Shown one piece after another: positions 8,693 to 16,651 of a stretch of DNA of 64,000 nucleotides. Within the stretch, counting starts at the first letter, position 1. Every line of letters starts with the position of its first letter. The DNA lies in the NCBI GenBank assembly GCA_965247735.1, contig CBDFHN010000002.1:3348001-3412000 (forward strand), written 5' to 3'. Both the position numbers and the translations under genes were made by a program. The stretch is from JAOXRU01 sp965247735. GTDB lineage: Bacteria; Bacteroidota; Bacteroidia; Flavobacteriales; Flavobacteriaceae. The notes below the pieces were generated by a model. The model saw nothing but the letters and a program-made list of their open reading frames with translations. It did no database searches and had not been told where the DNA came from.

Positions 8693-9565
8693 ATGAAAAA
8701 AATAGGGTTGTTATGTTTGATATTGATTACAGTAGCCTGTAAAAATGTCAAAAAAGAAGCCAAAAATATAGAAGAACCTGTTGTCACAGAAAAAGCTCCA
8801 GATGTAAAACTTTATACATTTGATGGAGGAACAGTACTGGTTAATAAGCTGGAAATTTTTTCGCAGGGAGAATTATATAATGGAGAGTCCAAACAATTGG
8901 CAGATCCTTTTTATGTAATTGTACATCCAAAAGGAAATTTAATTTGGGATGCTGGCCTTGCTGAAGGTTTGGTAGGACAAGAACCTTTTACAACTCCTAA
9001 TGGAGCGTTTACAGTTTCTAGAAAAGATTCAGTAGTAAATCAGTTAAAAACAATTGGTTTGTCTCTTGAAGATTTTAAATATATTGCCCTTTCTCATACA
9101 CATTTTGATCATTCTGGTTCGGCATATGCTTTTAAAAAATCAACTTGGATTGTACAAGAATCGGAATATAATTTTGTGACAAGTGAAGAGCAAAAAGAAA
9201 AAAATGCTACTAATTACAATGCTATAAAAGAATTGGTAAATGTAAAGAAGATAAATGGCGATTTTGATGTTTTTGATGATGGTTCAGTTATTATTAAATT
9301 AATGCCTGGACATACTCCTGGACACCAAGTTTTATATTTGAATTTGGCAAATGAAGGAGCTATATTATTAACAGGCGATTTATATCATTTTCAAGAAAAT
9401 AGAGACAATAAAGGAGTTCCAAGTTTTAATTCAAATGTGGAACAAACGTTAAAAAGTATGGAAGATTTTGAAAAATTTGCCAAAGAGAAGAATGCAAGAA
9501 TAATCATTCAGCATGAGGCAAAAGATTTTGTCAAGTCACCAAAAATACCAGAATACTTAAACTAA
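8693..9565 (+). CDS. MBL-fold lipoprotein of the AHL-lactonase type, inside the suf operon
   Basis: A 290-residue lipoprotein (lipobox around Cys16, ITVAC) with an N-acyl-homoserine-lactonase-like metallo-beta-lactamase domain: SHTHFDHSGSAYAF holds the HxHxDH zinc motif; PGHTPGHQVLYL and TGDLYHF supply further ligands; the last conserved histidine is in IQHEAKDF. It lies 12 bp after sufB and 17 bp before sufC in the same orientation, so it is almost certainly transcribed with suf. Placement at the cell surface makes direct Fe-S assembly unlikely. A lactonase or other hydrolase role is possible; no substrate can be assigned. Confidence 0.82.
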   Translation: MKKIGLLCLILITVACKNVKKEAKNIEEPVVTEKAPDVKLYTFDGGTVLVNKLEIFSQGELYNGESKQLADPFYVIVHPKGNLIWDAGLAEGLVGQEPFTTPNGAFTVSRKDSVVNQLKTIGLSLEDFKYIALSHTHFDHSGSAYAFKKSTWIVQESEYNFVTSEEQKEKNATNYNAIKELVNVKKINGDFDVFDDGSVIIKLMPGHTPGHQVLYLNLANEGAILLTGDLYHFQENRDNKGVPSFNSNVEQTLKSMEDFEKFAKEKNARIIIQHEAKDFVKSPKIPEYLN

Positions 9566-9582
9566 TAGAAGAGCGAAAGAGT

Positions 9583-10335
9583 ATGTTAAAGATTACAAAT
9601 TTACACGCAGGAATTGAAGAAAAAGAAATTCTAAGAGGAATTAACTTAGAAATAAAAGCAGGAGAGGTACATGCCATAATGGGACCTAATGGTTCTGGTA
9701 AAAGTACATTGTCTTCTGTAATTGCAGGAAATGAAACCTATGAGGTTTCTGAAGGTACTATTGTTTTAGATGGTGAAGATCTTGAAGATTTAGCACCAGA
9801 AGAACGTGCTCATAAAGGAGTGTTTCTTTCTTTTCAACATCCTATAGAGATTCCTGGAGTTACGGTAACTAACTTTATCAAAACAGCAATCAACTCTTCT
9901 AGAAAAGCAAAAGGTTTAGAAGATATGCCTGCAAAAGAGATGCTGAAAAAGATTAAAGAAAAAGCAGCATTATTAGAAATCGATAGAAAATTCTTATCAC
10001 GATCATTAAACGAAGGTTTTTCTGGTGGAGAAAAGAAAAGAAACGAGATTTTTCAATTGGCAATGTTAGAACCAAAATTGGCCATCTTAGATGAAACCGA
10101 TTCTGGATTGGATATTGATGCACTTAGAATTGTTGCCAACGGGGTAAACAAATTAAAGAGTGAAAACAATGCTGTAATTGTAATTACACACTACCAAAGA
10201 TTGTTAGATTATATCGTACCTGACTTTGTTCATGTATTATATGATGGTAAAATTGTAAAATCTGGAACCAAAGAATTGGCTTTAGAATTAGAAGAAAAAG
10301 GATACGATTGGATTAAAGATAATGTAGAAGCTTAA
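9583..10335 (+). CDS. sufC: SUF ATPase SufC
   Basis: A 250-residue ABC-type ATPase that drives the SufBCD scaffold. Walker A GPNGSGKST (about 34-42), Q-loop FLSFQHP, the signature FSGGEKKRNE typical of SufC, Walker B LAILDETDSGLD, and switch ITHYQR are all present. It follows the guest lipoprotein gene by 17 bp and precedes sufD by 3 bp. Confidence 0.97.
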   Translation: MLKITNLHAGIEEKEILRGINLEIKAGEVHAIMGPNGSGKSTLSSVIAGNETYEVSEGTIVLDGEDLEDLAPEERAHKGVFLSFQHPIEIPGVTVTNFIKTAINSSRKAKGLEDMPAKEMLKKIKEKAALLEIDRKFLSRSLNEGFSGGEKKRNEIFQLAMLEPKLAILDETDSGLDIDALRIVANGVNKLKSENNAVIVITHYQRLLDYIVPDFVHVLYDGKIVKSGTKELALELEEKGYDWIKDNVEA

Positions 10336-10338
10336 GAT

Positions 10339-11658
10339 ATGAGTTTAAAAGAAAAATTAGTTTCTTCTTTTATCGCTTTTGAAAATGAAGTAGATATAGA
10401 TACACCAGTACACGATATTAGAGCAGAAGCAATAAAGGTGTTTGAAGAAAAAGGTTTCCCTAGTAAAAAAGAAGAAGCCTGGAAATATACCTCTCTTAAT
10501 ACTGTTATAAAACAAGATTATAGCCTGTTTCCAAGTCAGGAGGATACTGTTTTAGAGTTTAAGGATATAAAAAAGTATTTTATTCATGATATAGATACGT
10601 TTAAGATTGTATTTATAGATGGAGTATACAGTTCGTATTTTTCGGAAACTACACACGATGGTATTGATGTTTGCTTAATGAGTTCTGCATTAACAAAAGA
10701 TAAGTATAAGCCTGTTATAGAAAACTATTTTAATAAAGTAGCCAATAAGGGGGAAACACTTACCTCTTTAAATACTGCCTATTCTAAAGAAGGTGCATTT
10801 ATACACATTCACAAACATAAAGCAGCAGACAAGCCTATTCAGATTGTTCATTTTGCAACTGGTAATGAAGCTGCGTTAATGTTACAACCAAGAAACCTTA
10901 TTATTGTTGGAGAAAATGCACAAGTTCAGATCATAGAACGCCATCAGTCATTATCTTCTAATGAGGTGCTGACAAATTCCGTGACCGAAATTTATGCAGA
11001 TAAGCGTGCTATTGTGGATTACTATAAAGTGCAAAACGATGAGCAAACGGCTTCGCTAATGGACAATACTTATGTGTCTCAAGAAAGAGAAAGTCATGTA
11101 AAAGTACATACCTTTTCTTTTGGAGGGAAACTAACACGTAATAACCTTAATTTCTTCCAAAATGGTGAGTTTATTGATTCTACCATGAACGGAATTACAA
11201 TTGTAGGCGATAAACAACACGTAGATCATTATACATTAGTACATCATATAGAACCTAATTGCGAAAGTCATCAAGATTATAAAGGAATTTATGACGATAA
11301 GAGCACAGGTGTTTTTAATGGTAAAATTATCGTTGAAAAAGAAGCACAGAAAACAAATGCTTTTCAGAAAAACAATAATATTCTGTTAAGTAATAGTGCT
11401 ACTATAAATTCTAAGCCACAACTAGAGATTTTTGCAGATGATGTAAAATGTTCTCATGGGTGTACTATAGGACAACTAGATGAAGAAGCATTGTTCTATT
11501 TGCAATCTCGTGGAATTCCTAAAAACGATGCTAGTGCATTGTTAATGTATGCTTTTACAAATAATGTATTGGAAAGCGTTAAGATTCCAGAATTAAAAAA
11601 GAGAATTAATAAGTTAATTGCAATGAAACTAGGCGTTAGTTTAGGATTCGATTTATAA
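10339..11658 (+). CDS. sufD: SUF scaffold subunit SufD
   Basis: A 439-residue SufD, partner of SufB in the SufBC2D complex. It begins with a helical region containing EEAWKYTSL, then a beta-helix with HVDHYTLVHHIEPNCESHQDYKG-like spacing (positions about 295-317), and ends with the conserved FADDVKCSHGCTIGQLDEEA segment. Three bases separate it from sufC and three from sufS, so the three are tightly coupled. Confidence 0.96.
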   Translation: MSLKEKLVSSFIAFENEVDIDTPVHDIRAEAIKVFEEKGFPSKKEEAWKYTSLNTVIKQDYSLFPSQEDTVLEFKDIKKYFIHDIDTFKIVFIDGVYSSYFSETTHDGIDVCLMSSALTKDKYKPVIENYFNKVANKGETLTSLNTAYSKEGAFIHIHKHKAADKPIQIVHFATGNEAALMLQPRNLIIVGENAQVQIIERHQSLSSNEVLTNSVTEIYADKRAIVDYYKVQNDEQTASLMDNTYVSQERESHVKVHTFSFGGKLTRNNLNFFQNGEFIDSTMNGITIVGDKQHVDHYTLVHHIEPNCESHQDYKGIYDDKSTGVFNGKIIVEKEAQKTNAFQKNNNILLSNSATINSKPQLEIFADDVKCSHGCTIGQLDEEALFYLQSRGIPKNDASALLMYAFTNNVLESVKIPELKKRINKLIAMKLGVSLGFDL

Positions 11659-11661
11659 TAT

Positions 11662-12885
11662 ATGAGCACAACTATTGATGTTCCTAAAATAAGAGCAGAT
11701 TTTCCTATTCTCCAAAGAGAAGTTAATGGAAAACCATTGGTTTATTTTGATAATGCAGCAACATCACAAACGCCTACTCAGGTGATTGATACTATTGTTG
11801 ATTATTATACAAACTTTAATGCTAATATCCATCGTGGAGTACATACGCTTTCGCAAGAAGCTACAGATATGTATGAAGGGGCACGAAAAAAGATTCAAGA
11901 TCATTTTAATGCCAAGCATGCTTATGAGATTATCTTAACTTCAGGAACAACACATGGTATTAACTTAGTAGCAAACGGGTTTTCATCGCTTTTAAATGCA
12001 GGAGATGAAATTATTGTTTCTGCATTAGAACACCATTCTAATATTGTGCCTTGGCAAATGCTTTGCGAACGTACAGGCGCTGTTTTAAAGGTGATTCCAA
12101 TGAATGAAAAGGGAGCACTAGAAATGGATGTTTATGATAGCTTATTGTCTTCACAAACTAAGCTTGTCTTTTGCAATCATATCTCTAATGCTTTAGGAAC
12201 CGTAAACCCTATAAAAACTATTATTGACAAAGCACATGCGGTAGGTGCAGCTGTATTAATTGATGGTGCACAAGCAGCACCACATACCAAAGCTGATGTA
12301 CAAGCATTAGATGTAGATTTTTATGTGGTTTCTGCACATAAAATGTGTGGGCCTACGGGTGTAGGTATATTGTATGGTAAAGAAGAGTGGTTAAATAAGT
12401 TACCGCCATATCAAGGTGGAGGCGAAATGATTGCTGAGGTAACGTTTGAAAAAACAACCTATGCAGACCTACCACATAAGTTTGAAGCAGGAACGCCTAA
12501 TATTTGTGGAGGAATTGCTTTTGGAGCTGCAATAGATTATATGAATTCTATAGGTTTTGAAGCTATTGAAGCCTACGAACAAGAATTATTAGCATATGGT
12601 ACTTCCAAATTATTAGCCATTGACGGATTAAAAATATATGGTACTTCTAAAGAAAAAACATCGGTAATTTCTTTTAATATTGAAGGTGTGCATCCTTACG
12701 ATATCGGATCTATATTGGACAAACTAGGGATAGCAGTACGTACAGGACACCATTGTGCACAACCAATTATGGATTTCTTTAATATTCCAGGAACAGTAAG
12801 AGCTAGTTTTTCTTTTTACAATACTATAGAAGAAATAGATGTGCTGGTTGCTGGGGTAGAACGTGCTAAAGCGATGTTATTATAA
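11662..12885 (+). CDS. sufS: cysteine desulfurase SufS
   Basis: A 407-residue class V aminotransferase-fold cysteine desulfurase that supplies sulfur to SufBCD. The PLP lysine is Lys227 in VVSAHKMCGPTG and the persulfide cysteine is Cys365 in RTGHHCAQP, the type II (SufS) short loop. Starts 3 bp after sufD. In other flavobacteria sufE generally follows; here sufE lies 10.3 kb further on, after a block of accessory genes. Confidence 0.97.
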   Translation: MSTTIDVPKIRADFPILQREVNGKPLVYFDNAATSQTPTQVIDTIVDYYTNFNANIHRGVHTLSQEATDMYEGARKKIQDHFNAKHAYEIILTSGTTHGINLVANGFSSLLNAGDEIIVSALEHHSNIVPWQMLCERTGAVLKVIPMNEKGALEMDVYDSLLSSQTKLVFCNHISNALGTVNPIKTIIDKAHAVGAAVLIDGAQAAPHTKADVQALDVDFYVVSAHKMCGPTGVGILYGKEEWLNKLPPYQGGGEMIAEVTFEKTTYADLPHKFEAGTPNICGGIAFGAAIDYMNSIGFEAIEAYEQELLAYGTSKLLAIDGLKIYGTSKEKTSVISFNIEGVHPYDIGSILDKLGIAVRTGHHCAQPIMDFFNIPGTVRASFSFYNTIEEIDVLVAGVERAKAMLL

Positions 12886-12965
12886 TTCAAGAAATATTTT
12901 TGATTTTAGTTCAGGTTTACTACAAAAAAAGGTGTTTACGATAATATAATGCGTAATATGGCATT

Positions 12966-13880
12966 ATGAATTATGAAAAAATAGTTGCGTCAATTTTTAC
13001 CACTGTAAAATCAGAAGAAAATGCAGGTGCATTAGCGTCTTATATTCCAGAATTGGCGAATGTAGATTCTGATAATTTCGGGGTATACTTCAATATAATT
13101 AACGGAGAAAATTTTGGAATTGGAAACCATAGCACTACTTTTTCTATTCAGAGTATAGCTAAAGTGTTATCACTTTGCTTGGCCTACAAATTACTAGGAG
13201 AAAAAATATGGGTTAGACTAGGTGTAGAGCCTTCTGGTACGGCTTTTAATTCTCTGGTGCAGTTAGAAGCTGATAAAGGAATTCCTAGAAACCCATTTGT
13301 CAATGCTGGGGCACTAGTTATTTGTGATATTTTATTGAGTAGTTTAGAAGATGCTAAAGCTGAGTTTTTAGATTTTGCGAGAAATGTTTCTGGAAATGCT
13401 AAATTGAATTACTCTGCTCGAATTGCTAACTCAGAAAAAGCAACAGGATATCGGAATATTGCCTTGTGTAATTTTATAAAATCGTTTGGGAATATTAAGA
13501 ACGAACCAACTGATGTGTTAGACCTGTATTTTAATCTTTGTTCTTTAGAGATGGATTGTAAAATGCTTTCTAAAACCTTTCTTTTTCTTGCGAATTCAGG
13601 AGTAAATACTGTTGATGGAAAACAAGTTTTAGATAAAAGTCAGACCAAAAGAATTAATGCCTTATTGCAAACCTGTGGTTTCTATGATGAATCTGGAGAA
13701 TTTGCCTTTAAAGTAGGGTTACCTGGTAAAAGTGGTGTTGGCGGTGGTGTTGTAGCTATTTATCCAAATCAGTATAGTATTGCTATTTGGAGTCCAAAAT
13801 TAAATAAAAAAGGGAATTCTCATCGTGCAATGCGCTTTTTAGAGTTGTTTACCACTAAAACTGAAGCTTCTATTTTTTAA
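12966..13880 (+). CDS. glsA: glutaminase A
   Basis: A 304-residue glutaminase of the beta-lactamase-like fold which converts glutamine to glutamate and ammonia. The serine-lysine pair is S63-I-A-K66 in FSIQSIAKVLSL; RNPFVNAGALV, CSLEMDCKMLS and KSGVGGGVVA are the other conserved stretches. Length is typical (about 305). It follows sufS by 80 bp on the same strand and marks the left side of the accessory stretch between sufS and sufE. Confidence 0.95.
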   Translation: MNYEKIVASIFTTVKSEENAGALASYIPELANVDSDNFGVYFNIINGENFGIGNHSTTFSIQSIAKVLSLCLAYKLLGEKIWVRLGVEPSGTAFNSLVQLEADKGIPRNPFVNAGALVICDILLSSLEDAKAEFLDFARNVSGNAKLNYSARIANSEKATGYRNIALCNFIKSFGNIKNEPTDVLDLYFNLCSLEMDCKMLSKTFLFLANSGVNTVDGKQVLDKSQTKRINALLQTCGFYDESGEFAFKVGLPGKSGVGGGVVAIYPNQYSIAIWSPKLNKKGNSHRAMRFLELFTTKTEASIF

Positions 13881-13974
13881 CTCATAATGAGTATATTATT
13901 TAGGTGTTCTATGCTACTTGTATCAATAGCTCCTTTTTTTTAGCTCTAAAATCTTGTAGGTTTGTAATCTAATT

Positions 13975-14376
13975 ATGGCAACACCTTTATATAAAAAACT
14001 AGGAATAAAAGAGAATACGGAAATTATAGTTTTGAATTCTCCGAAGAACTACACGGACTTCTTTTTAGAGTTTCCAGATCATGTAGTTATCAATACTACA
14101 AAAACAAAAACAAAAACAAAGGTTGTATTTGTGCATATTTTTGTGCGAACTGTATCAGAATTAGATCATTTTTATGCATTGGGAAAATCTTGTTTAACTA
14201 AAGATGGAATGCTTTGGATTAGTTGGCCAAAGAAAACAGCATCTTTTAGCTCTGAAGTTGATAAAACTATGGTAATGAATTACGGATTAAATAATGGTTT
14301 AGTAGATGTTAAAGTAGCCGCTATAGATGAAAATTGGAGCGGGCATAAATTTGTATATCGCTTAAAGGATCGGTAA
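13975..14376 (+). CDS. DUF3052-family protein
   Basis: A 133-residue soluble protein of the DUF3052 family (pattern PLYKKLGIKE at the start, LTKDGMLWISWPKK in the middle, IDENWSGHKFVYRLKDR at the end). Function unknown. An in-frame ACAAAA hexamer tract near 14098-14119 encodes a run of Thr-Lys repeats, which is prone to slippage. The last 26 nt of the gene (14350-14375) recur with one mismatch at 19379-19404. TAGGTTTG at 13957-13964 is a possible -7 element just before the start. Confidence 0.82.
   Translation: MATPLYKKLGIKENTEIIVLNSPKNYTDFFLEFPDHVVINTTKTKTKTKVVFVHIFVRTVSELDHFYALGKSCLTKDGMLWISWPKKTASFSSEVDKTMVMNYGLNNGLVDVKVAAIDENWSGHKFVYRLKDR
14350..14375 (+). repeat. left copy of a 26-nt direct repeat (DUF3052 3' end)
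   Basis: This segment, beginning TTTGTATATCG and ending GGATCGGTA, matches 19379-19404 at 25 of 26 positions. The two copies flank 5.0 kb holding a secreted-protein gene, the Crp/Fnr gene, DUF2892 and the TonB receptor gene. Confidence 0.8.
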
Positions 14377-14398
14377 CCATTTTTTAATGGAGCTAAAT

Positions 14399-15397
14399 TC
14401 ATCTACAATTCCAAAAACCTGAAAATAGTTTAAACCCATGTTTTTGTTCATATTCTTTCTTTTTATCATCAATTTCAAGTGATGTAATGTAGAGATCTGC
14501 TCTTAACTTGTTTGTTAATATGTCGTTTTTAAGGTTAGTATATGATGTAAACATGTTTAAAAAGAAAGCACCTTTAAGTGATTTTTTACATTGCTTAAAC
14601 CGATATGTGTTGTCATAAATTAGTCCAATATCTCTTGGGTGAATATTGCCTTTTATCATTTCTTTATATAGTGTGTCTTTGTATTGTAGGTAGGCACAAG
14701 GGTTATGTACAAGTATAACCAAAGGATATTTACTTGATAACGAATTGTTTTGCAAAGACATGTACCATAGTGTTTTGTTGTTTTTTGTTCTGTTTTTAAG
14801 GTCTTTATAGGATTTTCCAATCTCTTTAAACGCAGTACTATTATCTATGCCAATGGTTTTATCACCTGGGAAACCTTTTTTTAAAGTTAATTTGATAAGC
14901 TTATCTGTGATTTCTTTATTTTTTTGTTTGTAATTTTTCTTTTTATGTTTCTCTTTTTGATCTTTTATTGCGAGCATGTAAATGAGCTCTAAGTAATCAA
15001 AATCAATTTGTTTTAAGTAAGTAGCTCTTTCTTTTTTGTAGACTTCATGGAGTTCTTTATCTAAAAGTAGCGTTTCGTATATAGAAGAAAAAAGAGGGTA
15101 CTGTTTTAGGTGCTCAATTTTTAATCCATGTGTAAACCCTTGCTTAATATACTTTAGGTATGGTTTTTCTGTGTAAAGAGCTATTTGACTCGCATTAATC
15201 AAATCTTTTACGAAAATAAAATTATATTTTTGAAATACTTCTTCGTATAAATAAAGTGCACTATCTGCTTTTTGTTCAATAAAGAAAAATTTTTCTGCCT
15301 TGTTTATTTTCCTATGATAGGATCTGTAATCTTTTTTTTGACTTTTTGCAGTATTGATGAGTGTTAATAAGAGTATCAATGCTATTACTGTTTTCAT
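14399..15397 (-). CDS. secreted protein of unknown function
   Basis: A 332-residue protein with a signal peptide (MKTVIALILLLTLINTAKSQ) and a mostly helical, lysine-rich body; one region resembles helical repeats (QKADSALYLYEEVFQKYNF). No enzyme motif was recognised. An upstream TTG in frame at 15415 is possible, but the ATG at 15397 gives a proper signal peptide. It is convergent with the DUF3052 gene and lies inside the 5-kb block flanked by 26-nt repeats. Confidence 0.7.
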   Translation of the reverse strand: MKTVIALILLLTLINTAKSQKKDYRSYHRKINKAEKFFFIEQKADSALYLYEEVFQKYNFIFVKDLINASQIALYTEKPYLKYIKQGFTHGLKIEHLKQYPLFSSIYETLLLDKELHEVYKKERATYLKQIDFDYLELIYMLAIKDQKEKHKKKNYKQKNKEITDKLIKLTLKKGFPGDKTIGIDNSTAFKEIGKSYKDLKNRTKNNKTLWYMSLQNNSLSSKYPLVILVHNPCAYLQYKDTLYKEMIKGNIHPRDIGLIYDNTYRFKQCKKSLKGAFFLNMFTSYTNLKNDILTNKLRADLYITSLEIDDKKKEYEQKHGFKLFSGFWNCR

Positions 15398-15543
15398 AAT
15401 TGTGTTTTTAGTCAATGTTAGATATATTATAAGAACCTAAATGCTAGCGAATTATTGTTTGTTCTATGTTTTGTTTTGAGAATTTTATAAGAAAGCATTT
15501 TTATAAATTTGGCTATATCCCATAGGATTCCTAGTTTTATATT

Positions 15544-16161
15544 ATGAAGGAAATCAAGAAGGCATTATCTTTTTTAGGAGCTGATATTATTGCTGAAATA
15601 TGGAAAGAATCTACCATTATGGATATCCCTAAAGGCACAGAAATCCTTAGGGAAGGGCAGTATGTTAAAGTTGTTCCTATCGTGATAGAAGGCTTAATTA
15701 AGGTCTTTTCTAGTTTTGATGAAAAAGAATTACTACTCTATTATATTCAGCCCAATCAAAGTTGTATTATGTCTTTTTCAGCAAGCCTCAAAAATACACC
15801 AAGCACGGTTTATGCATTAGCAGAGGAAGACAGTAAAGTATTGCTAATGCCAGTGGATAAAGTAAGCAAATGGGTAGCAACATATCCTAGTATCAATCAA
15901 TTGTTTTATGAACAGTACAATTTGCGCTATTCCGAGTTGATGGAAACCATTAACCATGTGCTCTTTAATAAAATGGACAAACGTCTTTATGATTATTTAG
16001 TAGAGAAAACACGATTGACCAATCATAATCCGATCAAAATATCTCATCGCCAAATTGCTAATGAATTGGGTACTGCCAGAGAAGTTATTAGTAGAGTGAT
16101 GAAAAAATTAGAACATGAGGGCAAGCTTAAGCAGCATTCTAACAGTATAGAATTGCTGTAA
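15544..16161 (+). CDS. Crp/Fnr-family transcriptional regulator
   Basis: A 205-residue regulator with an N-terminal cyclic-nucleotide-binding-like barrel (about 20-115) and a C-terminal winged helix (about 145-205) with the helix-turn-helix ISHRQIANELGTAREVISRV. There is no N-terminal cysteine cluster as in Fnr. The gene is followed 74 bp later by a DUF2892 gene, a pairing often seen in Bacteroidota. A -7-like TAAATTTG lies at 15504-15511. Confidence 0.9.
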   Translation: MKEIKKALSFLGADIIAEIWKESTIMDIPKGTEILREGQYVKVVPIVIEGLIKVFSSFDEKELLLYYIQPNQSCIMSFSASLKNTPSTVYALAEEDSKVLLMPVDKVSKWVATYPSINQLFYEQYNLRYSELMETINHVLFNKMDKRLYDYLVEKTRLTNHNPIKISHRQIANELGTAREVISRVMKKLEHEGKLKQHSNSIELL

Positions 16162-16235
16162 TGGTGACTGCGGTTACTGTATAGCATTTTATTGGTATGT
16201 ATTTTTGAAATGGTTAAACCTAAAAGATAATCATT

Positions 16236-16448
16236 ATGAAAAAAAACATGGGAAGTACAGACAAAATTGTACGCGTATTAATAGCAGTAGTTGTAACAGT
16301 ATTATATTTTACAGGGACAATTGGAGGAACTCTTGGTATTGTATTGATGGTATTATCAGCAGTATTTCTGTTGACGAGCTTAGTTAGTTTCTGCCCACTA
16401 TATGCTCCGTTTGGATTGAGTACCTGTAAGGTGAAGGAGCCGAAATAA
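16236..16448 (+). CDS. DUF2892-family small membrane protein
   Basis: A 70-residue inner-membrane protein with two transmembrane helices (about 10-30 and 32-52), the MGSTDKIVRV start and the FCPLYAPFGLSTC end characteristic of DUF2892 (YgaP-like, without the rhodanese domain). Role unknown; relatives occur with sulfur or redox genes. It follows the Crp/Fnr gene and may be controlled by it. Confidence 0.88.
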   Translation: MKKNMGSTDKIVRVLIAVVVTVLYFTGTIGGTLGIVLMVLSAVFLLTSLVSFCPLYAPFGLSTCKVKEPK

Positions 16449-16589
16449 TCAATACAATAAAATCCATAATACTTTGGTGATGAATTAGGCACTAAACAAC
16501 AATCATTTAATAGTTCCTAAAATAGCCGCAGTTGCTAAAGCTAAGCAGATTTATTAGTTATGGGTTGTTGGTTAGGAGTTCTCAAAAAA

Positions 16590-16623
16590 AAACAACTCTA
16601 AGCATTATCGCTTAGAGTTGTTT
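16590..16623 (-). terminator. terminator of the TonB receptor gene
   Basis: A perfect 14-bp stem AAACAACTCTAAGC / GCTTAGAGTTGTTT with a six-base loop. On the minus strand it is followed by a run of T, so it ends the receptor transcript; it may also stop transcription coming from DUF2892. Confidence 0.85.
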
Positions 16624-16651
16624 AAAAAATGTATGTTTTTAATAAATTTTA

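Noticed and set aside
8693..9565. SUF component
   Set aside because: It is a lipoprotein exported across the membrane, whereas Fe-S assembly takes place in the cytosol; operon position alone does not make it part of the machinery.
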